DNA of 10,692 nucleotides from Bacteroidales bacterium (GCA_016926765.1 JAFGNY010000297.1:1-10692); one strand, 5' to 3'; positions 1-6,439 are shown, numbered from the stretch's first letter. Program-made: numbers and translations. The notes: generated from the sequence alone by a model not told the origin.

Positions 1-417
1 ATCCGTAATCGGCTGCATGGTATCCGGGTCACCGGGTCCGATAGCTGCCAGTGAACTGATATAGACAAACTTATCAGGAATAAGCCCGGTTTGTTCCAGG
101 GCTTCCACCAGATTCCGGGTATAACGATGGTTGATAAGATCGAACTCCTCTCCGTTACGTGCCCTGGTTACACCGGCATTGTGGAGGATAAAATTAAACC
201 GGATTCCCTCCGCTTTGCATCCAGAGAGTTGCTCTGCTAATCGCGATGGAGTGGAATAATCCAATTCCAGAAAACGGATCCGGGAATCGGTCAGGTAGCG
301 TCGTGAGCTGGTTTTTCTGACCCCGGCAAAAATCTGATATCCTCTCTTGAATCCCTCTTCAACCAGATGACTGCCAATAAACCCGCTCGCACCGGTAATC
401 AGAATGCTTTTCGCCAT
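1..417 (-). CDS. cerR: NAD-dependent epimerase/dehydratase-family reductase, probable ceramide reductase CerR (partial, C-terminus outside window)
   Basis: 139 N-terminal residues are visible, starting at the ATG 417-415; the rest runs off the left edge. The start MAKSILITGASGFIG carries the Rossmann dinucleotide-binding motif GxxGxxG (residues 9-15), followed by HNAGVTRA (79-86) and YISSLAAIGPG (119-129), where the extended SDR/epimerase family has its conserved AG and catalytic Ser region. The YxxxK catalytic pair lies beyond the edge, so activity cannot be judged. It begins 12 bases after the stop of the GNAT-type acyltransferase and is fourth in line behind it, spt and iorB, so it is probably co-transcribed. 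In Caulobacter the ceramide reductase CerR belongs to this superfamily and is encoded near spt; reduction of the 3-keto group of an acylated or free 3-ketosphinganine is inferred here from that context. Alternative: a nucleotide-sugar epimerase. Family certain, specific role moderate. Confidence 0.75.
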   Translation of the reverse strand, partial: MAKSILITGASGFIGSHLVEEGFKRGYQIFAGVRKTSSRRYLTDSRIRFLELDYSTPSRLAEQLSGCKAEGIRFNFILHNAGVTRARNGEEFDLINHRYTRNLVEALEQTGLIPDKFVYISSLAAIGPGDPDTMQPITD

Positions 418-442
418 TTCGCCATTTCGCTATCTCGCTAGT
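411..442. repeat. Four degenerate tandem 8-bp units at the acyltransferase/cerR junction
   Basis: The plus strand reads TCGCCATT, TCGCCATT, TCGCTATC, TCGCTAGT in four consecutive 8-base units: two identical, two diverged. On the coding (minus) strand the array covers the last codons and stop (432-430) of the acyltransferase and the ATG (417) of cerR. The duplicated unit supplies a second, out-of-frame ATG at 425 that reads only a short peptide. It lies exactly in the translation initiation region of cerR. Confidence 0.7.
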
Positions 443-1560
443 TCAAAATGCTTTACCCAAACCCGACGGAGTACATTTTTCTTTCCAGGAAAATTTTTCC
501 AGATCGATAATGCTTTTGAATTATCCTCTAACTGAGGACTTGAGATCGCCTTTTTAATTCCAAAATCAAGATAGGCCTTATGCAACTCATAGAAAAAGAG
601 TGCAGCAACGCCTTTCCCGTGGTAATTGGGATGCACCCCAAGCAGGTACATGTCAATGATCTCATTTTTCCGCATCGCCCGGAGTAAATGGAACCAGCCG
701 AAGGGGAACAGGCGGCCGTTCGATTTTTGGAGTGCATGGGTGAGATTGGGCAATGAAATACCAAAACCCACGATATCATCCTCTTCATTCACTACGAAAG
801 AGATAAACTCGGGACGGATAAACCCGAAATATTGTTTGGTGTAGGCATCCATCTGTTCATCCGAGAGTGCTACGAATCCATAAAGATCATCATAGGCCAG
901 ATTGAGCATCCGGAACATCTTTCGGGCGTATGGGAGTAATTCTTTCTTTTTTTTGGTCTTCACCACATGCACATTGTAGCGTTGCTCGACCAACGCTTTT
1001 GTTTTTTCAAACTTATCTGAGATAGGAGGAATCTCAAACTCATACTGTACCCAGTCAGCCGCCTTGACAAACCCCATCCGTTCCATGTGAACCGGATAAT
1101 AGGCGTAATTGTAAATGGAGGTAAGAATGGCCAGTTGGTCAAATCCCTCTATCAGCATCCCTTCGTTATCCATATCGGAAAATCCAAGCGGGCCATGAAT
1201 GCCTGTCATCCCCTTCTCCTTACCCCACGCACTAACCGTCTCAATCAGTTTGTCAGAAACCTCCGGATCGTCGATGAAATCGATCCAGCCAAAACGCACA
1301 AGATTTTCCCCCCATCGCTTGTTTGCCTTATGGCTGATGAACCCGGCAATTCGGCCAACCGGTTTGCGGCCGCGGTAAGCAATCCAGTACTCCGCTTCGC
1401 AATGGGCAAACGCGGGATTTTTATCTTTTCGCAGCGTGTTGATCTCATCCATCCGCAGGGGAGGACACCAATAGGGATTTCCCCTGTACAGCGTAAACTG
1501 AACATCGATAAATCGATTCAGATCCCGTTGATTTTTAACCTGTTTGATCTCCAGTTCCAT
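430..1560 (-). CDS. bcerS: GNAT-fold N-acyltransferase, probable bacterial ceramide synthase (bCerS type)
   Basis: A 376-residue protein without signal peptide or obvious membrane helix. The N-terminal part has the family signature YRGNPYWCPPL (25-35), then a GNAT-like strand segment YWIAYRGRKPVGRIAGF (58-74). The C-terminal half carries a GNAT acyl-CoA-binding motif A region, with MYLLGVHPNYHGKGVAALFF (304-323) matching the Q/RxxGxG/A pyrophosphate loop at HGKGVA. Two GNAT-like halves and a length near 380 fit the acyl-CoA N-acyltransferase superfamily to which the Caulobacter ceramide synthase bCerS was assigned. The inferred reaction is acyl transfer to the amino group of 3-ketosphinganine or sphinganine. 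The gene starts 16 bases after the stop of spt and ends 12 bases before cerR, which is the main support for the specific role. Without that context it would be called only a GNAT-family protein. Fold confidence high, substrate moderate. Confidence 0.7.
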   Translation of the reverse strand: MELEIKQVKNQRDLNRFIDVQFTLYRGNPYWCPPLRMDEINTLRKDKNPAFAHCEAEYWIAYRGRKPVGRIAGFISHKANKRWGENLVRFGWIDFIDDPEVSDKLIETVSAWGKEKGMTGIHGPLGFSDMDNEGMLIEGFDQLAILTSIYNYAYYPVHMERMGFVKAADWVQYEFEIPPISDKFEKTKALVEQRYNVHVVKTKKKKELLPYARKMFRMLNLAYDDLYGFVALSDEQMDAYTKQYFGFIRPEFISFVVNEEDDIVGFGISLPNLTHALQKSNGRLFPFGWFHLLRAMRKNEIIDMYLLGVHPNYHGKGVAALFFYELHKAYLDFGIKKAISSPQLEDNSKALSIWKNFPGKKNVLRRVWVKHFELAR

Positions 1561-1576
1561 AGTGTATCCATCTGGT

Positions 1577-2764
1577 TCAGGGAAGGATGGCTAATTTTTT
1601 TGCGATACGGTGAAAGGCATCAATTGCCTGATCGATTTGTTCTTTTGTATGCGTTGCCATCAGTGAGAAACGGATCAGGGTATCATTCTTCTTTACCGCA
1701 GGAGCCAGTACCGGATTAACAAAAATTCCGGCATCCTGAAGCATTTTAGTAAGAAGTAATGTTTTCATGGTATCCCGCACAAAAACCGGGATGATGGGAG
1801 TGACCGTATTCCCAACATCAAATCCGAGGTTCTTGAAGCGATCAATCGTATAATGTGTCAACGACCAGAGCCTTTCGATCCGCTCCGGTTCATCTTTAAT
1901 AATCTCCAGTGCAGCCAGCACACTGGCGGCTGAAGCGGGTGTAATGCTGGCAGAAAAGATCAGGGATCTGGAATGGTGCTTGATGAAGTTGATCGTATCC
2001 TTATCGCTGGCGATAAACCCACCGATAGAAGCCAATGACTTTGAAAAGGTACCCATAATCAGGTCAACCTCGTCGGTAAGACCGAAATGCGCTGCAGTTC
2101 CGTCGCCATAAGGCCCCAGAACCCCAAGTGAATGGGCATCATCGACCATCACGGTAGCGTTGTAAATCCCAGCAAGCCTTACAATTTCCGGCAGATTCGC
2201 AATATCCCCGTCCATGCTGAAGACTCCGTCTACCACAATCAGTTTGATCCGGTCGGGTTTGCATTGTTTCAGCATCTTTTCAAGAGAAGCCATATCGTTA
2301 TGGCGAAATTTCAGGATCCGGGCAAAGGAAAGCCGGGTGGCTTCAATAATGGAGGCATGATCAAGCTCATCAATCAGGATATAATCATTGCGGGTGGTGA
2401 CCGTTGGAATGACTCCGATATTAACTTGAAAACCAGTACTGAATACTAAGGCAGCCTCTTTCCTCACAAATTCTGCCAGCCGGGTTTCAAGTTCAATATG
2501 GATATCCAGGGTTCCGTTCAGGAATCGCGAACCGGCACATCCTGTTCCATACTTCTTCACGGCAGCTATGGAAGCCTCTTTGATCTTTGGATGTGTGGTT
2601 AATCCCAGATAGCTGTTTGAACCGAACATGAGAACAGGTTTTCCATTCATCGAGACGACAGTCTCCTGTTCTGAATCAATGACCCGGAAATAAGGATATA
2701 AACCCTTTTTTTCAGCTTCTTGCGGCTCCTTGTAATGAGATGTCTTTTGGTGTAAAAACCTCAT
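1577..2764 (-). CDS. spt: Serine palmitoyltransferase-like alpha-oxoamine synthase (PLP-dependent)
   Basis: A 395-residue cytosolic fold-type-I PLP enzyme. The expected catalytic residues are all visible: LIDELDHASI (131-140) with His136 for stacking on the PLP ring, VDDAHSLGVLG (207-217) with Asp208 and His211, the Schiff-base lysine Lys242 in GTFSKSLASIGG (238-249), and the C-terminal carboxylate-binding arginine region LIRFSLMATHT (363-373, Arg365). Length and the KYGTGCAGSRFLNGT block (71-85) are typical of the family. It condenses L-serine with a long-chain acyl thioester to 3-ketosphinganine, the first step of sphingolipid synthesis. Close relatives are 2-amino-3-ketobutyrate CoA ligase (Kbl) and BioF; no tdh or bio genes are nearby, while acyltransferase and reductase genes follow at 16 and 12 bases, which favours Spt. 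The ATG at 2764 gives a normal N-terminus; no strong Shine-Dalgarno is seen, as is usual in Bacteroidota. Confidence 0.85.
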   Translation of the reverse strand: MRFLHQKTSHYKEPQEAEKKGLYPYFRVIDSEQETVVSMNGKPVLMFGSNSYLGLTTHPKIKEASIAAVKKYGTGCAGSRFLNGTLDIHIELETRLAEFVRKEAALVFSTGFQVNIGVIPTVTTRNDYILIDELDHASIIEATRLSFARILKFRHNDMASLEKMLKQCKPDRIKLIVVDGVFSMDGDIANLPEIVRLAGIYNATVMVDDAHSLGVLGPYGDGTAAHFGLTDEVDLIMGTFSKSLASIGGFIASDKDTINFIKHHSRSLIFSASITPASAASVLAALEIIKDEPERIERLWSLTHYTIDRFKNLGFDVGNTVTPIIPVFVRDTMKTLLLTKMLQDAGIFVNPVLAPAVKKNDTLIRFSLMATHTKEQIDQAIDAFHRIAKKLAILP

Positions 2765-2815
2765 GAGAATTGGTTAATGATTTTAGTGTGGACAGAAAGT
2801 AATCAGAAACGTTAC

Positions 2816-3403
2816 TTAGCTTCTCTGATGCAGGTATGCAAATTCTTTTCCGGCTCTCAAAGCAATCAGGTTCATCTCAAGAACTTTTTCTCCTTTCTTG
2901 TTGAATAAAAAGCGTACAGCATTTTCAATCAAATGGAAATCCATTTCCAGAAATGGAGTAGCAGCGCCAAGGATCACCATGTTGGCAGCTTTGATAGAGC
3001 CTGCCTCTTTAGCCATCGTTTCAGCATCTAATAGAAGATGATTGGGTATTCCCCGAATGGCCTCCAGCACCTCTTCGATTTCAGGATAGTTCGGGATATT
3101 ATTCAGTGGTGTTGAACTGGAAATCAGCCAACCGTGTCTTGCGAGATGAGGAAGGTAGCGAAGTGACTCCAGCGGCTCAACAGCAATGATGAGGTCGGCC
3201 TTTCCAAAGGGGATCAGATCGGAAGCTATTTCGTTGTGTGAGATTCGCAGGTTTGATACCACGTCCCCACCCCGCTGGCTCATTCCATGAACCTCCGATT
3301 GTTTCAGAAACATGCCCTGTTCCAGTGCAGCATATCCGATCACGGCAGCAATAGAGAGAATCCCTTGTCCTCCGACACCAGCAAGAATGATATCTTTTTT
3401 CAT
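2816..3403 (-). CDS. iorB: Indolepyruvate oxidoreductase subunit beta (IorB)
   Basis: A 195-residue pyruvate ferredoxin/flavodoxin oxidoreductase gamma-domain protein. The start MKKDIILAGVGGQGILS shows the family's GVGGQG motif (residues 9-14), followed by EVHGMSQRGGDVVSNLRI (37-54), the block conserved in IorB and other 2-oxoacid oxidoreductase gamma subunits. Length is standard for a stand-alone IorB. With IorA it would form the enzyme that oxidatively decarboxylates aryl 2-oxoacids (indolepyruvate, phenylpyruvate) to aryl-acetyl-CoA. Its ATG (3403-3401) overlaps the iorA stop in an ATGA, so the subunits are translationally coupled. The stop at 2818-2816 lies in a weak 6-bp inverted repeat (AAGTAA/TTACTT), and spt begins 51 bases further on with no convincing promoter between, so read-through into the sphingolipid genes is likely. 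Confidence 0.9.
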   Translation of the reverse strand: MKKDIILAGVGGQGILSIAAVIGYAALEQGMFLKQSEVHGMSQRGGDVVSNLRISHNEIASDLIPFGKADLIIAVEPLESLRYLPHLARHGWLISSSTPLNNIPNYPEIEEVLEAIRGIPNHLLLDAETMAKEAGSIKAANMVILGAATPFLEMDFHLIENAVRFLFNKKGEKVLEMNLIALRAGKEFAYLHQRS

Positions 3404-5019
3404 GAAGTTTCGGTTTGTTTATTCTTGAATTTATCTCTCATGCGTTTATCGATAGACACAATACACTCCCGGCGGGGAATGATTACGGAGACTCCCTGGT
3501 AGGCAAGTTCCTCTTCGATGATCTGGACAATTTCTGCATGGAATTTCTTCAGGGGGCGAACCACACGGATATGTTCTTCTTCAACCCCTAACCCCCTACA
3601 AATTTCTTCAAGTCTGCCCATAGCTGCCGAATCCTGGCCGCCTGTCATTGCTGTTGTGGCATTATCGAGGATGAGCACTGTAATGGGAGACTTCTCAGTG
3701 ACGGCATCCAGAAGTCCGGTCATACCCGAATGGGTAAATGTAGAGTCGCCAATCACGGCTACTGATGGGATCATCCCTGCATCTGCCGCTCCTTTGGCCA
3801 TCGTGATGGAAGCACCCATATCCACACAGGAATTGATCGCTTCGTAAGGATACAGAGCGCCAAGTGTATAACATCCGATGTCGGAGAAAACCCGCCCCTT
3901 GGGAAGGGTTGAAAGTGCCTCGTTCAGCGCATTGTAAGAGTCGATGTGCGGACAACCGGCACAAAGCTTCGGAGGCCGGCCAACAACCAGATCAGGGACA
4001 GGGAACCCAAAGGTATCTTCCATCCCCAGTGCAACAGCCACAATGTTTGGATTGAGTTCCCCATCGCGGGGAATTGTTCCGTCAAGTCGTCCTTTTATCT
4101 TCAACCCGATTCCCAGATATCCTTTCAGCAACTCTTCCACCATCGGGTAGCCATCTTCCACCACCAGGATCTCATCACAATCTTCAGCCATTCTCTCGAT
4201 CATATTTTTGGGAAGAGGGTATTGACCTATTTTCAGAACGGGATAGGGAACCTTCCCATCCGGATAATTTTCCATCAGGTAATTATATGCCAAACCGCAG
4301 ACAAGAATTCCCTTCGATTTATCATGACCGTCAATATAGGTATTGAAAGGAGAACCTTCTGATTCCTGAATAAAATGCCGGTGGTTGCTTAACAGGTTTT
4401 TGTACCGTTTCTTTGCGATGTTTGGGAGGAGAACAAACTGGCGCAGATCTGCCGGCAGATGAAGTTCATTCTGTGGCCTTACCTCACCCCTCACCACTCC
4501 GGCCCTGGAATGTGCCATGCGTGTTGTGATACGCATCAACACAGGAACGATATATTTCTCGGAGAGGTCAAATCCATAACGTACCATATCATAAGCCTCC
4601 TGCTGGTTGGAGGGTTCCAGGATAGGGATCAGGGCAAACTTTCCAAAAAAACGGGAATCCTGCTCATTTTGAGATGAGTGCATTGAAGGGTCGTCGGCAG
4701 CGACAACGATCAAACCTCCGTTTGCACCCGTGATTGCTGAGTTGACGAATGGATCCGCGGCAACATTCAGTCCTACATGCTTCATGCAGGCCATCGCCCG
4801 TTTCCCCGCATACGACATTCCAAGGGCAGCCTCCATGGCTGTCTTCTCATTTGCCGACCAGGTACAATGAATCCCATGCTCGCGGGCATAGTTGGAGTTT
4901 TGAACAAATTCGGTAATTTCAGTAGAAGGTGTTCCAGGATAGGCATAGATCCCTGAAAGACCGGCATCAAGAGCTCCCTGAGCGATCGCTTCATCCCCTA
5001 ACATCAATAGTTTCTGCAT
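3400..5019 (-). CDS. iorA: Indolepyruvate oxidoreductase subunit alpha (IorA), short form lacking the C-terminal ferredoxin domain
   Basis: A 539-residue thiamine-diphosphate enzyme subunit. The N-terminal 2-oxoacid oxidoreductase domain has GDEAIAQGALDAG (8-20) and YAYPGTPSTEI (25-35), with the ThDP-activating Glu region SANEKTAMEAALG (55-67, Glu58). The signature LCAGCPH is at 352-358. The ThDP/Mg-binding segment runs from GDSTF (424-428) to LDNATTAMTGGQ (451-462). The protein stops about 20 residues after PRREC (515-519). Archaeal IorA proteins continue here into a domain carrying two [4Fe-4S] clusters; this one has no CxxCxxC cluster motif, and its only CxxC is the family LCAGC. Electron transfer must therefore differ or use a partner. 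It is the first gene of the operon, transcribed from a promoter at 5045-5076, and overlaps iorB by 4 bases. The substrate is inferred from the family as aryl 2-oxoacids. Confidence 0.88.
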   Translation of the reverse strand: MQKLLMLGDEAIAQGALDAGLSGIYAYPGTPSTEITEFVQNSNYAREHGIHCTWSANEKTAMEAALGMSYAGKRAMACMKHVGLNVAADPFVNSAITGANGGLIVVAADDPSMHSSQNEQDSRFFGKFALIPILEPSNQQEAYDMVRYGFDLSEKYIVPVLMRITTRMAHSRAGVVRGEVRPQNELHLPADLRQFVLLPNIAKKRYKNLLSNHRHFIQESEGSPFNTYIDGHDKSKGILVCGLAYNYLMENYPDGKVPYPVLKIGQYPLPKNMIERMAEDCDEILVVEDGYPMVEELLKGYLGIGLKIKGRLDGTIPRDGELNPNIVAVALGMEDTFGFPVPDLVVGRPPKLCAGCPHIDSYNALNEALSTLPKGRVFSDIGCYTLGALYPYEAINSCVDMGASITMAKGAADAGMIPSVAVIGDSTFTHSGMTGLLDAVTEKSPITVLILDNATTAMTGGQDSAAMGRLEEICRGLGVEEEHIRVVRPLKKFHAEIVQIIEEELAYQGVSVIIPRRECIVSIDKRMRDKFKNKQTETS

Positions 5020-5044
5020 AATATCTCTTCGTGTTATAGCCAGA

Positions 5045-5076
5045 CAAACCTACATACATTTTAGAAATTACACAAC
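5045..5076 (-). promoter_or_regulatory. Bacteroidota-type promoter for the iorAB-spt-bcerS-cerR operon
   Basis: On the minus strand TAGGTTTG (5052-5045) matches the -7 consensus TAnnTTTG exactly, and GTTG (5076-5073) sits 20 bases upstream as a -33 TTTG-like element, the preferred spacing. It would start transcription around 5038-5040 and give a leader of roughly 20 bases before the iorA ATG at 5019, with a weak purine-rich GAAGAGA just upstream. Confidence 0.7.
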
Positions 5077-5077
5077 T

Positions 5078-5111
5078 GTTGCTGCATTTTTTAACGCTTT
5101 TTGTATCTTTG
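5078..5111 (+). promoter_or_regulatory. Bacteroidota-type promoter for the cbpA operon
   Basis: TATCTTTG (5104-5111) matches the -7 element TAnnTTTG. The best -33 candidate is GTTG (5078-5081), at 22 bases a little far. The element lies 28 bases before the cbpA ATG. No heat-shock operator (CIRCE-like inverted repeat) is visible in 5020-5139. The -33 candidates of the two divergent promoters form the inverted repeat CAAC-T-GTTG (5073-5081). Confidence 0.65.
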
Positions 5112-5139
5112 GCTGCACTGATTTTTTTGTGAATTCCAC

Positions 5140-6069
5140 ATGGACTATAAAGACTATTATAAACTACTTGGCGTGCCCAAGACAGCTACGCAGGAGGAGA
5201 TCAAGCAAAGCTACCGGAAGCTGGCGGTGAAATACCATCCTGATAAAAACCAGGGGAACAAAGAGTCGGAAGAACGGTTTAAGGAGATCGGAGAGGCTTA
5301 CGAGGTGTTGAAGGATCCTGAGAAACGGAAGAAATACGATAAACTCGGCGCAAACTGGAAACAGTTTGAGCATGCCGGAGCAGAGGGTGGATTCGACTAT
5401 GCCCAGTGGACAGGCGGACAGGCAGGCGGACGATCAGGCGGACAAGCAGGATTTGAAAATGAGGATTTTTCCGATTTCTTTAATACCTTCTTTGGTGGAG
5501 GATTTAGTGATGGGTTCAGCAGTGGAAGCCGGTATGCCAGATCCCGTGATATTCCCAGGAAAGGACAGGATTACCAGGCCGATCTCTCTATTTCGCTGGC
5601 CGATGCCTTCCATGGAACAGAAGCGATGCTGAAACTCGAAGGGGAATCGATTAAAGCAACCATCCCGGCTGGCGTAAAAGACGGACAGATTCTGCGTATC
5701 AAAGGAAAAGGGGGAAAAGGGGGTACTGAACGCGGACACTTGTATATGAAAGTGTCCATCATGCCTGATCCCGCATTTGAGAGAAAAGGCGATAACCTCC
5801 ATTGCATTGTGCCTGTTCCTTTATATACGGCCGTGCTGGGTGGTAATACGGCCGTCAGGACATTCAAAGGGGTGGTCCAGATCAATATCCCGAAAGGGAG
5901 TCAGAACGGCAAAGTGCTGAGATTGAAAGGAATGGGCATGCCTCTCTTTGGAAAAAAACAACTCTTCGGAGATCTTTATGCAAAAATCATGATTGAAATT
6001 CCCCGGCATCTGAATGACGAAGAGCTGTCGCTTTTTCAGAAACTGGCTAATTTAAGACCTGCATCATGA
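5140..6069 (+). CDS. cbpA: DnaJ-class co-chaperone, CbpA type (no zinc finger)
   Basis: A 309-residue cytosolic Hsp40. The J domain (about 4-70) includes helix II and the essential HPD triad in KYHPDKN (31-37), which stimulates DnaK ATPase. A Gly/Phe-rich linker follows (about 80-135), including a short GGQA/GGRS/GGQA repeat (92-103) and FFNTFFGGGF. The C-terminal peptide-binding domains start near 140 and end with GDLYAKIMIEIP. The CxxCxGxG zinc-finger repeats of true DnaJ are absent and the length fits CbpA (about 306 in E. coli). The ATG at 5140 begins directly with MDYKDYYKLLGV, the normal J-domain start. The stop overlaps the start of the next gene in an ATGA, where many bacteria encode the inhibitor CbpM; here the partner looks different. 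A Bacteroidota -7 element lies 28 bases upstream. Confidence 0.92.
   Translation: MDYKDYYKLLGVPKTATQEEIKQSYRKLAVKYHPDKNQGNKESEERFKEIGEAYEVLKDPEKRKKYDKLGANWKQFEHAGAEGGFDYAQWTGGQAGGRSGGQAGFENEDFSDFFNTFFGGGFSDGFSSGSRYARSRDIPRKGQDYQADLSISLADAFHGTEAMLKLEGESIKATIPAGVKDGQILRIKGKGGKGGTERGHLYMKVSIMPDPAFERKGDNLHCIVPVPLYTAVLGGNTAVRTFKGVVQINIPKGSQNGKVLRLKGMGMPLFGKKQLFGDLYAKIMIEIPRHLNDEELSLFQKLANLRPAS
5411..5450 (+). repeat. In-frame 12-bp tandem repeat in cbpA, about 3.3 copies
   Basis: The units CAGGCGGACAGG, CAGGCGGACGAT and CAGGCGGACAAG, plus a trailing CAGG, follow one another without gaps. They encode the GGQA/GGRS/GGQA/G stretch in the flexible linker of the co-chaperone. Because the unit is a multiple of three, gain or loss of copies would only change linker length. 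Confidence 0.85.
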
Positions 6070-6416
6070 CATCCCAAAACAGCCTGATAGTATATGAACT
6101 GGATCAGCCTAGCCGTGTGATCATGGAGTTCATTGAAGCCATGGATGCCAGTGGCCTCCGTTACCTCTCCTGCGATCTGCTGGATAAACTCGGGATGGAA
6201 GATGAACACCTCCTGGATGATGCCATCGAGCGAGCTGTCAATGCCTGTATTGCCCTCTCCATTCCAACGAGACAGCATTTCAGGAAAGTATTTATCATCA
6301 AACAAAATGGAATCCACCCCGGGTGGAAATTATCAGCGCTCGGTTGTTACCTGACCGTGCTGAATGAAGATCCTTCACACCCGATGGTAGCTCAATTTCA
6401 GGCATTTCTTTTTTAA
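6066..6416 (+). CDS. Small DinD-N-terminal-domain-like protein coupled to cbpA
   Basis: A 116-residue soluble protein that starts in an ATGA overlap with the cbpA stop, so the two are translationally coupled. The position is that of the CbpM modulator, but the sequence does not show the CbpM pattern as I know it. Instead, from residue 34 on, it follows from memory the N-terminal domain of E. coli DinD: LSCDLLDKLG (34-43), AIERAVNACIALSIPTRQHF (53-72), then WKLSALGCYLTVLNEDPSHP (87-106) and VAQFQAFLF (108-116). DinD reads LSRYACYLVVQNGDPAKPVI and then AGQTYFA at this place. The protein ends exactly where DinD's YFA would be, and it lacks the RecA-inhibiting C-terminal part. Its function is unknown; it may regulate CbpA or bind nucleic acid, as BRO/KilA-N-like domains do. 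Gene certain, relation to DinD moderate. Confidence 0.8.
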   Translation: MTSQNSLIVYELDQPSRVIMEFIEAMDASGLRYLSCDLLDKLGMEDEHLLDDAIERAVNACIALSIPTRQHFRKVFIIKQNGIHPGWKLSALGCYLTVLNEDPSHPMVAQFQAFLF

Positions 6417-6431
6417 CTGAAGGATTTTTTC

Positions 6432-6439
6432 TATTTTTG
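6432..6439 (+). promoter_or_regulatory. Probable -7 element upstream of the TonB-dependent receptor
   Basis: TATTTTTG matches the TAnnTTTG pattern 34 bases before the receptor ATG. The T-rich segment at about 6405-6414 is at -33 distance but is not a clear TTTG. It suggests the receptor and deoC form their own transcription unit. Confidence 0.5.

Noticed and set aside
1087..1719. 210-residue plus-strand reading frame opposite the acyltransferase and the end of spt
   Set aside because: It lies antisense to two well-supported genes across their junction, has no recognisable motif and no promoter or ribosome site; it is a shadow frame.
2765..2815. A possible separate promoter for spt
   Set aside because: No sequence matches TAnnTTTG with a -33 element; the nearest (TACTTTCT on the minus strand) is a poor fit.
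2797..2817. Inverted repeat AAGTAA/TTACTT at the end of iorB as a possible terminator
   Set aside because: Only a 6-bp AT-rich stem, overlapping the stop codon, with no T-run on the minus strand; it should not stop transcription into spt.
4060..4075. Short GC-rich hairpin CCCC-N5-GGGG inside iorA
   Set aside because: Four-base arms within a coding region; expected by chance.
3946..4362. 138-residue plus-strand reading frame and shorter neighbours opposite iorA
   Set aside because: Antisense to a conserved enzyme with clear motifs; composition (many His, Ser, Pro) is typical of out-of-frame translation.
5020..5139. CIRCE-like or other heat-shock operator before cbpA
   Set aside because: No 9-bp inverted repeat of that type is present; only the short CAAC-T-GTTG element is seen.
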